From NCBI RefSeq assembly GCF_003385895.1, contig NZ_QRDQ01000007.1, forward strand, positions 1,116,001-1,180,000: 64,000 bases of DNA, read 5' to 3'. Shown here piece by piece: positions 38,177 through 47,865 of the stretch. The stretch is from Flavobacterium cutihirudinis. GTDB taxonomy: Bacteria; Bacteroidota; Bacteroidia; Flavobacteriales; Flavobacteriaceae. The position numbers and the translations under genes were made by a program. The notes under the pieces are model-generated. The model was given only the letters and a program-made list of their open reading frames with translations, did no database searches and was not told where the DNA came from. Numbering within the stretch: the first letter of the stretch is position 1; each line of letters starts with the position of its first letter.

Positions 38177-39109
38177 ATGATGAAATTCCCAAAAATTGAC
38201 TTTCCGCGATTAAAATCCAAATTACAGGTGAAATCACCTTGGGATAGGATTATTATTTCGTTGTTGAGTCTTTTAATTACAATCCCAATTTTCATCATTC
38301 TGCATCAAAATTTACGAGATTTAAACTGGTCTTTCAATTTAGACAGGGTTTTTATATTCATTTTTGTTTTCGCAGCAATTTTCTTTTTGTTGATGTTGTT
38401 GAGAACCATTATAATTTTATGTGTTGCAGTTTACCTTTTGGTATTATTTTATGGTACAGTTATCGGAAACTATGGCTTTAGTGAGATCTCAGAAGATTAT
38501 AATTCAATGATTTATACCATGTCGGATAATCCTTTTCCGCAGGATATAATTGTGGCAAAACTGCTTCCGTTTCCAAATAAATCAAAAATTATAAATGCTA
38601 TTGAATATCAAAATCCTAAAGTGCGAAATTTTGCTATAATGGCGACAACAAAGCATTTTAAAGGAATTAGAGGATACTCAGATTATCGTACTACCATTCA
38701 GTGTTTTGCTGTTTTTAAAGAAATTAACAGTCGCTGGAATTATGTAAACGATCCCAAAGAAGGAGATTATATTGCAACAGCTAGTGAATCGCTTGAATAT
38801 TTTTCTGGTGATTGTGATGATCATTCAATTTTAATGGCAGCTGCAATACGATCTATTGGCGGTACACCAAGGCTTATTCATACAAAAGGACATATTTATC
38901 CTGAAATTCTAATTGGATCATTAATTGATTTAGAGAAAGTGAATTATCTTATAAAAAATGTTCTTTTTACGAAAGAAAGTTACGGCAAAAAGATTCATTA
39001 TCATATTGACGAACGTGGTCAGGTTTGGATGAATCTCGATTATACCGCCACATATCCAGGCGGACCATTTTTATATGAAGAAATTTTAGGGGAATTGACA
39101 CTTAAGTAA
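38177..39109 (+). CDS. Membrane protein with transglutaminase-like domain
   Basis: The 310-residue protein starts with two hydrophobic regions (about 25-50 and 60-100), so its core is anchored in the inner membrane. The C-terminal domain has the cysteine-protease-like triad motif of transglutaminase-like proteins: FSGDCDDHSILMAAAIRSIGG (Cys) with the His in HTKGHIYPEI and a later Asp. It is likely a peptidase or crosslinking enzyme. ATG 38177 or 38180 is used, because the upstream TTG at 38168 is a weaker start. Confidence 0.84.
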   Translation: MMKFPKIDFPRLKSKLQVKSPWDRIIISLLSLLITIPIFIILHQNLRDLNWSFNLDRVFIFIFVFAAIFFLLMLLRTIIILCVAVYLLVLFYGTVIGNYGFSEISEDYNSMIYTMSDNPFPQDIIVAKLLPFPNKSKIINAIEYQNPKVRNFAIMATTKHFKGIRGYSDYRTTIQCFAVFKEINSRWNYVNDPKEGDYIATASESLEYFSGDCDDHSILMAAAIRSIGGTPRLIHTKGHIYPEILIGSLIDLEKVNYLIKNVLFTKESYGKKIHYHIDERGQVWMNLDYTATYPGGPFLYEEILGELTLK

Positions 39110-39334
39110 AAAATAGTTTTGTTTTTTACTTTGCTGATCAATTATAAAACTACTTTTTAACTGAAAAGGCTTGATTTTTATAGGTTTTTTATAATCAGAT
39201 GATTATGAAATAATTCCTGTTTTCTGTTCATTTTGCTTTCATATATTAATGTAATTATAAATATTTGACTACAAACGTTTTAAGTGTTATTTTTTTTTGT
39301 AACTTTTCCTGTCTAATTTTTTAATCACTGAATT

Positions 39335-39709
39335 ATGAAAAAATCTAAATTATTTATCTTCGGAATTTTATTATCAGCAGTATTAATTCTTTCATGCAAC
39401 AAAGCAAAAAGAAATGAGTTAGTAAATTCTTGGAAAGTTACAAATGTTGAAGCAAACAAAAAGCCGCTTTCTGATTCATTGAAGAATATAATTCTTACTA
39501 ACGGCCAATTAACTTTTACTGAAGATGGGCATGTAACAGGATTTTTATTAAGAGAAATGACAGATGGTACTTATGCTTTAACTAAAAAAGGAAAAAGCCT
39601 TGTAATTAAAGATGAAACTGGTACACCATGGCCTTGTGTGAGCACCATTACCAAGGACGAACTAATTTTGGAAGCAGAAGAAGTTAAATTGACTCTCAAA
39701 AAGATTTGA
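39335..39709 (+). CDS. Lipocalin-like lipoprotein
   Basis: The 124-residue protein is a lipoprotein (lipobox LSC, C21). The mature domain begins KRNELVNSWKVTNVEANKK and ends KDELILEAEEVKLTLKKI. This matches the small lipocalin-like domain often found in Bacteroidota lipoproteins: a short N-terminal WKV strand followed by antiparallel strands. The ligand is unknown. It is a single gene with its own terminator. Confidence 0.78.
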   Translation: MKKSKLFIFGILLSAVLILSCNKAKRNELVNSWKVTNVEANKKPLSDSLKNIILTNGQLTFTEDGHVTGFLLREMTDGTYALTKKGKSLVIKDETGTPWPCVSTITKDELILEAEEVKLTLKKI

Positions 39710-39756
39710 TTTTGTTTTGCTGAAAATACAAACATAACCACATAAAAAGAATAAAA

Positions 39757-39792
39757 AAAACTCCAAAGTAATCTCAAATTTTGGAGTTTTTT
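39757..39792 (+). terminator. Terminator after the lipocalin-like gene
   Basis: The stem AACTCCAAA / TTTGGAGTT is followed by T residues. Confidence 0.75.
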
Positions 39793-39823
39793 ATTTTAAT
39801 AGTAACTGAAAATTACATTAGTT

Positions 39824-40879
39824 ATGAAATCAAAATTTAAAAATTTCTTTCTTTTAGCTTTATTTTGTTTACTACATTTTAGTGCGACAAGTTTTGCCTG
39901 TACAAGAGTAGTTTATCAAGGTCCAAACGGAACTGTTCTTACGGCTCGTTCTATGGACTGGAGAGGTGAAATTCCAGCAAATCTATGGGTTCTTCCCAGA
40001 GGAATGGACCGATTTGGAGAAGCTGGAAATAATTCAGTAAAATGGAAGGCAAAATACGGAAGTGTCGTAACAAGTTCCTGGGATATTGCATCTTCTGACG
40101 GAATGAATGAAAAAGGTTTGGTTGGAAATCTTCTTTGGCTGGCTGAGTCGACTTATCCGCAGTTTGAAAAGAATAGTAGTGCAAAAGGATTGGCTGTTTC
40201 TTTGTGGCTTCAGTATGTATTGGATAATTTTTCTACAGTTTCGGAAGTAGTAAATGCCTTAAGTAAAAATGAATTTACAGTTACTTCTTCTCATATTCCA
40301 GGAACAGATATTTTTGCGACAGTACATTTGTCCGTTTCCGACGCATCAGGAGATAATGCCATTTTTGAATATATAAATGGGAAATTAGTGATTCATCATG
40401 ATCGAAAATATGTTGCAATGACCAACTCTCCTATTTTTGATGAACAGCTTGCTATAAATACTTATTGGAAAGGAATTCCCGGAACTATCATGCTACCAGG
40501 AACCAATAGAGCCGCTGACCGATTTGTAAGAGCTCATTATTATATTGACGCAATTCCTAAAACAGATAATATAAGAACGGCACTTGCCAGTGTTTTTGGT
40601 GTAATTAGAAATTGTTCTGTTCCGCTTGGAATTTCTTCGCCAACAGAGCCTAATATTTCTTCGACAAGATGGAGAACTGTTGCCGATCAAAAGAATCTTA
40701 TTTATTATTTTGACAATGTATTAAATCCAAATGTTGTCTGGGTTGAGTTTAGTAAATTAGATTTTAGCGAAAAAGCCAAGGTGAAAAAACTAAGTCTGGC
40801 TAATAACGAAAACTATTCGGGAGAATCCTCTGCAGGATTTGTGATAACACCGCCTTTTAAATTTGCCGGACTAGACTAA
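39824..40879 (+). CDS. Choloylglycine hydrolase-family linear amide hydrolase, secreted
   Basis: The 351-residue protein starts with a signal peptide. The nucleophile C26 (SFACTRVV) becomes the N-terminal residue after cleavage, as in Ntn-hydrolases of the penicillin V acylase / bile salt hydrolase family. The block SMDWRGEIPANLWVLPRGM, with the conserved Arg/Asp environment, confirms the family. It probably hydrolyses an acylated amide in the periplasm, but the substrate is unknown. It is followed by a bidirectional terminator shared with the glycosyltransferase gene. Confidence 0.9.
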   Translation: MKSKFKNFFLLALFCLLHFSATSFACTRVVYQGPNGTVLTARSMDWRGEIPANLWVLPRGMDRFGEAGNNSVKWKAKYGSVVTSSWDIASSDGMNEKGLVGNLLWLAESTYPQFEKNSSAKGLAVSLWLQYVLDNFSTVSEVVNALSKNEFTVTSSHIPGTDIFATVHLSVSDASGDNAIFEYINGKLVIHHDRKYVAMTNSPIFDEQLAINTYWKGIPGTIMLPGTNRAADRFVRAHYYIDAIPKTDNIRTALASVFGVIRNCSVPLGISSPTEPNISSTRWRTVADQKNLIYYFDNVLNPNVVWVEFSKLDFSEKAKVKKLSLANNENYSGESSAGFVITPPFKFAGLD

Positions 40880-40881
40880 TA

Positions 40882-40922
40882 AAAACAAAACCCCGAAGAA
40901 ACTTCTTCGGGGTTTTGTTTTT
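40882..40922. terminator. Bidirectional terminator
   Basis: The stem CAAAACCCCGAAGAA / TTCTTCGGGGTTTTG is flanked by A and T runs, and it separates converging genes. Confidence 0.9.
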
Positions 40923-40923
40923 A

Positions 40924-42372
40924 TTATAATCCGCGTGTAAGCCATCCTTTTTTATTGGCTGTAGCAATTGCATAAGGTGTAATCCAGAACAAGCTAAAGG
41001 TGTAAAAAATACTATATGAATAAGCCCAGAAAGCTTCTGATAAACTATATCTTTTTGCATAAAATAATACTGAAAAACTCGAAACAATAAATATGCTTAA
41101 AAGTGTTGAGCTAAAGAATAATACAGGATGAACAGCTATAAAAAACAGCATAAACAATAAGAACGGATATGCCATTATAATTCGCAACGACTGATTTAAG
41201 AATAATAATCTTGCACCAAATTTTGATTCGTTTCTAAAATCCTTAAAAACATACTGTGCCATCATGATGTTTTCACGCACATTGCTTCTACCCCATCTGA
41301 TGAACATTTTGTATAATCCTTTATATTCTTCTGGTACATTTGTCAAGACGTAAGCATTTCTCTGAAATAAAACATGTAATCCCTGTTTTAAGATCATATT
41401 TGTCATTGCTCGGTCCTCGCCAATATCTGAAGGTTGCCCCATAAAAGTTTGGTTGATCCATTCCGGAAGACATGCAAATACAGCGTCTTTTCGGTAAGCA
41501 GCCGCTGCGCCAGGAGTACAAAGAACAGAACCAAGCATACTTTCTGCAGAACGCATGAATTCGAAACTCATTACAAAACTTACATTTAGCATTTTTGGAA
41601 GTAACGCCTTTTTGTTATTCAAAACATGAACATTTCCTGCAACTGCACCACATTTTTTGTCTACTACAAAGGGACTTACAAGATTTCTTAAAGTATCTTT
41701 TTTAACGATTGAGTCACTGTCTACTGTTACGAATATTTCACCAGTTCCAAGTTCGAATCCGCGGTATAGTGCATGACGTTTTCCTTTGTTTTCAGGTTGC
41801 TGAAAAATAGTTAAGCGATCACCTAATTTTAGTTTTGCTTGTTGCATCCAGTACCAGGTATCGTCTTTACTTCCATCGTCAATTGCTAATAATTGTATTT
41901 TGTGTTCCGGGAAATCGCTTTCGGCAAGACTAAGTAATGTATCCCAAACCAGTTTTCCTTCATTGTAAGCGGGCACAATTACGGTACAAGTTGGCAATAA
42001 ATCATCACTTACGGATTCAATTGGTTTATAGCGGAAATATAAATACAGATTGTATAAAAAAGATCCTGTTTGAAAAAAGAACAGCATTGCTGTAAATACT
42101 AGAAATGGCAATCCCCAAGCTGAATTTATTCGGTCTAGCTGAAACTGATCAAAGTCGGATTGTAGCGTGTAGACTAAAAATGCGCCACCTAACATTAATA
42201 GAAAAGAGCCTGAAAGAACCAAACGCCCAAAAGAGCTTGTCTGTTTTTCTATCGCTTTTTTGGCTGAAGTATTGGTAACATTAAAATTGGAATTATTATG
42301 TATTTTCTCTTTTGCGTTGAGACTGTTGTTCGAAGTATAAAATTGTTCTGAGATAATTGTTTCACTTTTCAT
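40924..42372 (-). CDS. Membrane glycosyltransferase, family 2 (hyaluronan synthase-like)
   Basis: The 482-residue protein has an N-terminal TM region (about 50-110), a GT-A domain (CTVIVPAYNEGKLVWDTLLSL; DDGSKDDT; DSDS; GEDRAMT and the acceptor motif RWGRS) and about four C-terminal TM segments. This matches processive membrane synthases such as hyaluronan or cellulose synthase-like enzymes. The sugar substrate cannot be inferred from this window. There is no adjacent polysaccharide cluster, so it is a solitary gene. Confidence 0.88.
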   Translation of the reverse strand: MKSETIISEQFYTSNNSLNAKEKIHNNSNFNVTNTSAKKAIEKQTSSFGRLVLSGSFLLMLGGAFLVYTLQSDFDQFQLDRINSAWGLPFLVFTAMLFFFQTGSFLYNLYLYFRYKPIESVSDDLLPTCTVIVPAYNEGKLVWDTLLSLAESDFPEHKIQLLAIDDGSKDDTWYWMQQAKLKLGDRLTIFQQPENKGKRHALYRGFELGTGEIFVTVDSDSIVKKDTLRNLVSPFVVDKKCGAVAGNVHVLNNKKALLPKMLNVSFVMSFEFMRSAESMLGSVLCTPGAAAAYRKDAVFACLPEWINQTFMGQPSDIGEDRAMTNMILKQGLHVLFQRNAYVLTNVPEEYKGLYKMFIRWGRSNVRENIMMAQYVFKDFRNESKFGARLLFLNQSLRIIMAYPFLLFMLFFIAVHPVLFFSSTLLSIFIVSSFSVLFYAKRYSLSEAFWAYSYSIFYTFSLFWITPYAIATANKKGWLTRGL

Positions 42373-42675
42373 TATGGCTATTGCTTTTATCGTAAAATGG
42401 CTTTTATTTTAAATTTATTCTCTGTTTTCGAAATCATTTTATTGTGCCATAAAAACACAACAAAGACAATTCGATACAGATTTGATAGTATCCCATTTTA
42501 CAAGCCTCGTGCCAATTGGAGTTAGAATTGATTATGAGTGATTTAGTAAATTCACTCCATAAAAAAAGTGTATAAAGTTTATACACCTGTGAAAAGTTTA
42601 CCCTGAAATTTAAGAAATAAGCCTTTAAAATCGGTTGAATTTAAAGGCTTAACAAAGTAGAATTTGAGTTATAGT
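42373..42675. other. Intergenic region with a dyad and a terminator
   Basis: This 303-base gap has no gene. It holds a 9-base dyad GTGTATAAA-G-TTTATACAC at 42568-42586. Its one-base centre makes a hairpin unlikely and a DNA-binding site for a dimer more likely. It also holds a stem AAGCCTTTAAA/TTTAAAGGCTT at 42619-42650 that can end the minus-strand PepSY-like gene. Confidence 0.55.
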
Positions 42676-43119
42676 TTATTCAAGTTTGTTCTTTTTATCC
42701 TTTAGAATTTTTCCATCTTTAGTAAATTCTAAATCAATTTTGTTTGTTAAGTCAACATCGAGATCTTTATGGCCATAATCGATGTGAGTTATTTTTTCAT
42801 TGGGATAGTGTTTGGCTACATAATCCTTAATTTCTTTAGGAATAAATTCTGTCGGAATTGGTTTGTCATCGCCGTCTACTTCTCTGTACGAACCATCTTT
42901 CCAAAATTCGACCTCAGTTCCATCTTTAAGAATTACCTCATATCCTTTTTCGCCATGTTCAGCATCCTTCTTTGCTATATCAACGGAAGTATGATTAAAA
43001 TATTGTTTAAGAAATTGTTGAGATTCTTTTGGAAGCTCCGAAACGGCAATTTTTTTCTGCGCGTTGACCGTCAGTGCTAAACTTAGCGCTAATGTTGAAA
43101 TAATTATTTTTGCTTTCAT
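42676..43119 (-). CDS. Secreted PepSY-like protein
   Basis: The 147-residue protein has a signal peptide (ALTVNAQ, about residues 1-20). Two repeated beta-alpha-type units follow, with ELPKESQQFLKQYFNHTSV and FIPKEIKDYVAKHYPNEK. This pattern (helix followed by KxxEVxxxDGxxxEF) is the PepSY-like domain common in Bacteroidota. The role is unknown, possibly inhibition or sensing in the periplasm. It is a single gene. Confidence 0.85.
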   Translation of the reverse strand: MKAKIIISTLALSLALTVNAQKKIAVSELPKESQQFLKQYFNHTSVDIAKKDAEHGEKGYEVILKDGTEVEFWKDGSYREVDGDDKPIPTEFIPKEIKDYVAKHYPNEKITHIDYGHKDLDVDLTNKIDLEFTKDGKILKDKKNKLE

Positions 43120-43253
43120 GATTTGCCTTTTTTAATATCGTATCTAGCTAATTTACAATAACTAAAGTTGCATTCAAATCAATTTAAGAAAGCTTTAGTT
43201 TTTTACAAAAGGCTTTTTTTAGTACTTTTAAATTTTAATTCATTGAAGAAGTC

Positions 43254-43670
43254 ATGGAAGATCAAAGTAAACAAACAGCAAATAATACCGAAGTAACTCC
43301 AAAAGTTACTGGGATTGGCGGTATTTTCTTTTTTTCGGATAATCCAAAAGAAACCAGAGAATGGTACGCCAAAAATCTTGGAATTGAAGTAAATGACTGG
43401 GGATCTACTTTTGAATCGAGAAACATTGATAATCCTGATGTAAAAGAGGCGCTTCAATGGAGTCCGTTTAAAAAAGATGATACTTATTTTGCTCCGTCAA
43501 AAAAGGATTTTATGATTAACTATCGTGTTCAGAATATCGAAGGTTTGATTGATCAGCTGAAAAAGAACGGAGTTACGGTTTTAGATGAAATTGCAACTTA
43601 CGATTACGGAAAATTTGTCCATATTATGGATGCAGATGGTAATAAAATCGAATTTTGGGAACCAATTTAG
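43254..43670 (+). CDS. VOC-family protein
   Basis: The 138-residue protein has a short polar N-tail (about 17 residues) and then a VOC domain: GIGGIFFFSDNPKETREWYAKNLGIEVNDWG and the second half ending VHIMDADGNKIEFWEP. The final Glu is a typical metal-site residue. It may be a small-molecule detoxification enzyme. The start ATG at 43254 fits. It is followed after 31 bases by the HTH regulator gene and could be in its operon. Confidence 0.84.
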   Translation: MEDQSKQTANNTEVTPKVTGIGGIFFFSDNPKETREWYAKNLGIEVNDWGSTFESRNIDNPDVKEALQWSPFKKDDTYFAPSKKDFMINYRVQNIEGLIDQLKKNGVTVLDEIATYDYGKFVHIMDADGNKIEFWEPI

Positions 43671-43701
43671 AAATAGAACTATATATATTAAAAAGTAAAA
43701 A

Positions 43702-44244
43702 ATGAAAACAAAAGTTCAATTATTGAGAGAAGAAAAACATCTTACTCAGACTGAACTTGCTCAGGAATCTGGGCTTTCTTTACGAACGATTCAGCGAATT
43801 GAAGCAGGTAATATTCCGAAAGGGTTTACACTCAAAACACTTGCAAAATCATTAAATACGGAACCCGAAAATCTAATTGCGACAAATGATAATTGGAGTA
43901 TAATTGCACGTGTCAAATTAATTAATATTTCCGTTTTATCGTCGCTTATCCTTCCGTTTGGGAATATTATTTTTCCCGCAATTTTAACTTATAAAACAAA
44001 AGAACCAGAAGCCAAAGAATTGGGTAGAAACATTATAAGTTTTCAGATTATTTACTCTTTTATACTTGCGACTTTATTAATTGTAAGTCCTTTTATCCAA
44101 AAAGCTTTTTCTATACAATTTCCTCTTTTTTTAGTTGTTTTAGTTGTTCTTAAAAGTATTAATGTCTTTATAATTGTAAAGAATAGTGCTAGTTTGAATC
44201 AAAAATCAACTTTGTACATTAAATTGAAAAACAGCTTTTTATAA
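43702..44244 (+). CDS. XRE-family HTH regulator with C-terminal membrane helices
   Basis: The 180-residue protein has an N-terminal helix-turn-helix (about residues 5-60: LTQTELAQESGLSLRTIQRIE). Three hydrophobic segments follow (about 75-100, 115-140 and 145-165). It is therefore probably a membrane-anchored DNA-binding protein. Such one-piece regulators can respond to envelope signals. No phosphorylation domain is present. The aspartyl-protease-like gene starts 87 bases downstream of it. Confidence 0.82.
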   Translation: MKTKVQLLREEKHLTQTELAQESGLSLRTIQRIEAGNIPKGFTLKTLAKSLNTEPENLIATNDNWSIIARVKLINISVLSSLILPFGNIIFPAILTYKTKEPEAKELGRNIISFQIIYSFILATLLIVSPFIQKAFSIQFPLFLVVLVVLKSINVFIIVKNSASLNQKSTLYIKLKNSFL

Positions 44245-44331
44245 TTATTGTCACGCAATTGACGTAAAATTGTCATATTGTTTTTTACTGCATTTTCAGA
44301 TACAATTCCGAATCTTGCACAAAAAAATGTG

Positions 44332-45273
44332 ATGAAAATAATTAAGAAAATTGTGTTGGTCTTTGTGGCTGTTTTTATTATGGCTTCAGTTGGTGGCTAT
44401 TTGTATTTTGATAGAAAATTTACACCACCCGAGAATTACCTGAAGGTTTCCGGAATGACCAAAAAATTGCCTTTTAAATGGGCTTCCGACGAAGAAAATA
44501 GTTATGCTGCGATGCTTTTGCCAATTAGAATAAAAGGTATTGATAAAACTTTTTATATGCAGCTGGATTCCGGTTCGCAAAGCACCGTTTTTTATAAAAA
44601 ATCACTAGAATCGATTCAGAAAAAGTTTCCAAAACAATTGAATTTCAACGAAAGTTTAAATGAAATTTCTCTCGTTTTTAATTTAAAGGACATGACTGTT
44701 TCTTCTGAAAGTTTTGAACTCCTCGACTACGGAAATAATGTAGATTTTGAAACCCCTAACACAGAGAATATCATTGGAACAATTGGAACTGATTTGTTTG
44801 AAAAAAGAAAAGTAGAAATTGATTTTAAAAATAAAAGAATTTCCCTTTTAGAAAAAATCGACGATAAAGGTTTCTCTATATTCGAATTTAAAAAACGAAA
44901 AATAATTTTTCCGATGATTATAGACAATCAAAAAATGAAACTTCTATATGATTCAGGAACAAGTGGATATGAATTAATTGTAAATAAAGAAAAGTGGATT
45001 CTTTATAAAAGTAAAAAAGACAAAATTAAAAAAGAGAATGGAAATTCTTGGGGAACTGTATTAAGCGTATTCACTGCGCCCGCAACTAAAAACATAGAGT
45101 TTGGGAATCTAAAACTGCAGCTTTCAGAAATAACATATATCGAAGGCACTTCAGAATTGCAAAAAATGCTCATGAAGCGCTCAGGAATGCAGGGAATGAT
45201 GGGAAATAAGCTCTTACTCAATCATAAACTTATTTTGGATTGTAAAAACGAGAAATTCAAAATTGAGAATTAA
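44332..45273 (+). CDS. Membrane-anchored retropepsin-like aspartyl protease
   Basis: The 313-residue protein has a single N-terminal hydrophobic anchor (IIKKIVLVFVAVFIMASVGGYLYF). It then has two DSG-containing repeats: QLDSGSQSTVFYKKSL in the first half and LYDSGTSGYEL in the second. Two half-sites on one chain indicate a monomeric pepsin-like arrangement. ATG 44332 was chosen over an in-frame TTG at 44278. The substrate may be a surface or envelope protein. Confidence 0.75.
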   Translation: MKIIKKIVLVFVAVFIMASVGGYLYFDRKFTPPENYLKVSGMTKKLPFKWASDEENSYAAMLLPIRIKGIDKTFYMQLDSGSQSTVFYKKSLESIQKKFPKQLNFNESLNEISLVFNLKDMTVSSESFELLDYGNNVDFETPNTENIIGTIGTDLFEKRKVEIDFKNKRISLLEKIDDKGFSIFEFKKRKIIFPMIIDNQKMKLLYDSGTSGYELIVNKEKWILYKSKKDKIKKENGNSWGTVLSVFTAPATKNIEFGNLKLQLSEITYIEGTSELQKMLMKRSGMQGMMGNKLLLNHKLILDCKNEKFKIEN

Positions 45274-45418
45274 ATGAAAGAAGTTGTTAAGTCTTTAAAT
45301 CTGTTGTTAAAATCTTGTTATCCTGATTTTGTTTTAAGTATTTATTTGTATAATTTGCGGCGCCGGCAAAATAGTTGGCGGTCTTTATTAACTTAACCTT
45401 ATTTGCATTAAAAATTAA

Positions 45419-46519
45419 ATGGATACTACCGAACCCCAAACCACTACAACAATTTTACAAACCAAACAACATTTTGAAATATTAGACGGATTGCGAGGCG
45501 TTGCAGCATTAGCTGTTGTCGTTTTCCATTTTATGGAATGGGTTTTTACTGATCCAAGCAAAAATTTTATCGGACATGGTTTTTTGGCCGTTGATTTTTT
45601 CTTTTGCCTTTCCGGATTTGTAATCGGTTATGCTTATGATGATCGTATTGCAAAAATGGGACTTCGAAACTTTTTTATTGCGAGGATTATCAGATTACAT
45701 CCGTTGGTAATTGCGGGATCAATTTTAGGTCTTTTGGCTTTTCTTTTTGATCCGTTTGGGGGACATCTTGAATTGTATAGCGCAGGAAAAATCTTTGTAA
45801 CTTTTATTTGTTCACTATTCCTTATTCCCTTGCCTATAATTGAAGATCGTGGTTTTAATAATTTTAGTTTCAATGCACCGGCGTGGTCATTGTTTTGGGA
45901 ATATATTGCTAATATCGTTTATGCATTTGTACTTTACAGAGTTGGGCGTAATTATTTGAGATTACTTACTTTGGTAGCTGCAATTGCACTTTGTTATGTG
46001 GCTTACACATCTGGAAATTTATTAGGTGGCTGGAGCGGACCAACTTTTTGGGATGGATTTGCACGTATATCTTATTCTTTTTTAGCTGGTTTACTTATTT
46101 ATCGTTCGAACTGGATTATTAAAAATAATCTTGGTTTTATTGGTCTGGCTGTATTATTGTTTTTAGCTTTCGTAATGCCTTTTTCAGAATGGAACTGGAT
46201 TTCAGAACCGTTAATTGTATTGTTTTATTTTCCATTATTGGTTGCTTTAGGTGCTGGAGCAAAATTAAATGATGGATTTAAGAACATTTGTGTGTTTTCT
46301 GGAAATATTTCTTATCCATTGTACATGACGCATTACGCTGTATTGTGGATGTTTGGAAATTATTACACGACACACAAAGTATCAACTTCTGAGTTAACTT
46401 TTATTGTTATTATATCGACGATTCTTCTGGTCGGATTTGCTTATTTGGTGATGAAACTTTATGATATTCCGTTAAGGAAATATCTAACAGATAAATGGCG
46501 CAGTAAAATAGCAAAGTAA
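45419..46519 (+). CDS. Acyltransferase family 3 membrane protein (OafA-like)
   Basis: The 366-residue protein has about ten TM segments and the family-3 acyltransferase pattern: LDGLRGVAALAVVVFHF at the start, then LAVDFFFCLSGFVIGYAYDDR, RLHP and MTHYAVLWMF. It transfers an acyl group to an extracytoplasmic sugar or small molecule. The substrate is unknown. It is transcribed alone, with a GC-rich patch (about 45359-45370) in its upstream region. Confidence 0.88.
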   Translation: MDTTEPQTTTTILQTKQHFEILDGLRGVAALAVVVFHFMEWVFTDPSKNFIGHGFLAVDFFFCLSGFVIGYAYDDRIAKMGLRNFFIARIIRLHPLVIAGSILGLLAFLFDPFGGHLELYSAGKIFVTFICSLFLIPLPIIEDRGFNNFSFNAPAWSLFWEYIANIVYAFVLYRVGRNYLRLLTLVAAIALCYVAYTSGNLLGGWSGPTFWDGFARISYSFLAGLLIYRSNWIIKNNLGFIGLAVLLFLAFVMPFSEWNWISEPLIVLFYFPLLVALGAGAKLNDGFKNICVFSGNISYPLYMTHYAVLWMFGNYYTTHKVSTSELTFIVIISTILLVGFAYLVMKLYDIPLRKYLTDKWRSKIAK

Positions 46520-46562
46520 AATAATTGATTTTTGCGCGTTCAAAGAACTCGTTTAAACTCTC

Positions 46563-46597
46563 AAAAACTTCTTAAGAAATTAAGGAGTTTTTTTTAT
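46563..46597 (+). terminator. Terminator after the acyltransferase gene
   Basis: The stem AACTTCTTAA/TTAAGGAGTT with a GAAA loop is followed by eight T residues. It resembles the terminators next to the tRNA-Val genes. Confidence 0.7.
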
Positions 46598-46700
46598 TTA
46601 TTTGGTTTCTTACTTTTTATTAAAGCAAGGATTTTATTGAAGTAGATATGCATAGAAACTAAGTTTTATCAGAAAAAATAATTTGGAATTATTTTCTTGA

Positions 46701-47864
46701 CTAAATCAGTTTTATAAATATTCCTATTATGCCAGCAATTAGAATTATGTATGGTTCCTGAAGTTTTTTATAATAAAGAAGTGCCATAATGGTTAAAATC
46801 GCAATTAAAGTGGTAGGTATATCAATAATACTTCTTGTTGCTATAACAATTACAGAGCCAACTAAAGCACCAATAACAACAGCTGTTATGCCATCAACAA
46901 ACGCCTTAACTGATTTATTATCGGCAATTTTCTTAAAATAAGGAGCCAATATAATTGTAAAGAGATAACACGGTAGAAAAGTTGCTAAAGCAGCTGTGAA
47001 AGCACCAAAAAAGCCACTAACTAAATATCCTATAAATCCAACGGTTATTACCACTGGTCCGGGTGTAATCATTGCTACGGCAACTGAATCAATGAATTGT
47101 TGTTCAGTCAGCCAATTATTTTCTTTCACTACACCGGAGTGCAAAAAAGGAACAATAGCTAATCCGCTTCCAAAAACAAAAGCTCCTGCTTTAGCGAAAA
47201 AAACAGCCAATTTGAAAAGTGTTGATTCTTCTGAATTCAACAAACCAAATTGAAATAAAACTAAGAAGTTTGTTGTTTTAAAACTCCACCACTTTGGAGG
47301 AGCCTTGAAAATCATGTATAAAAGCCCAGCAAAAATAAATAGTAACACTTGCTCCGTTTCGGTTATAAACGTTACGATAACGGCTGAGATAAAAAACATC
47401 CAAAGCAACCATTTCGATTTTAGAGATTCGAAGTTTAATTTACCAATAGATTTCAAAGTCAGCTTATACGAACTTAATGCTATAATACCAACCACTGAAG
47501 CGCCAATGCCATAAAATACAGCCTGAATCCATGCCAAGCCACCATATGATTTATAAACAATGCCAAGTAGCACTACCATTATAAAAGACGGTACAATAAA
47601 CGCAAAGCCAACCAAGGTTGCTCCTAAAAAACTGTAATGAACAAATCCTAAATAAATTCCTAATTGCGCTGCGAGTGGCCCTGGTGCTAATTGTGCCAAA
47701 GCTAATCCTTGTTTGTATTCTTCCTCGGTTATCCATTTACGATCTTCTACTAAATCCTTGTGCATATAGCCAACTAAAGCAACAGGGCCTCCAAAACCTG
47801 TAGTTCCTAGTTTTAGAAAATAAAGTGTTAAATGTAGTAAACTGTATGTTGGTTTTGTTTTCAT
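46701..47864 (-). CDS. chrA: Chromate transporter ChrA family
   Basis: The 387-residue protein has two CHR-type halves of about six TM segments each: FLKLGTTGFGGPVALVGYMHKDLVEDRKWIT in the first and the sequence around AVFFAKAGAFVFGSGLAIVPFLHSGVV in the second. CHR proteins export chromate or take part in anion exchange. ATG 47864 is preferred. Upstream in-frame ATGs would extend it through the end of the preceding outer-membrane protein gene, whose stop (47866-47868) ends one base before this start. The coupling to that gene and to the ChrB-like gene upstream suggests one operon. Confidence 0.88.
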   Translation of the reverse strand: MKTKPTYSLLHLTLYFLKLGTTGFGGPVALVGYMHKDLVEDRKWITEEEYKQGLALAQLAPGPLAAQLGIYLGFVHYSFLGATLVGFAFIVPSFIMVVLLGIVYKSYGGLAWIQAVFYGIGASVVGIIALSSYKLTLKSIGKLNFESLKSKWLLWMFFISAVIVTFITETEQVLLFIFAGLLYMIFKAPPKWWSFKTTNFLVLFQFGLLNSEESTLFKLAVFFAKAGAFVFGSGLAIVPFLHSGVVKENNWLTEQQFIDSVAVAMITPGPVVITVGFIGYLVSGFFGAFTAALATFLPCYLFTIILAPYFKKIADNKSVKAFVDGITAVVIGALVGSVIVIATRSIIDIPTTLIAILTIMALLYYKKLQEPYIILIAGIIGIFIKLI

Positions 47865-47865
47865 T

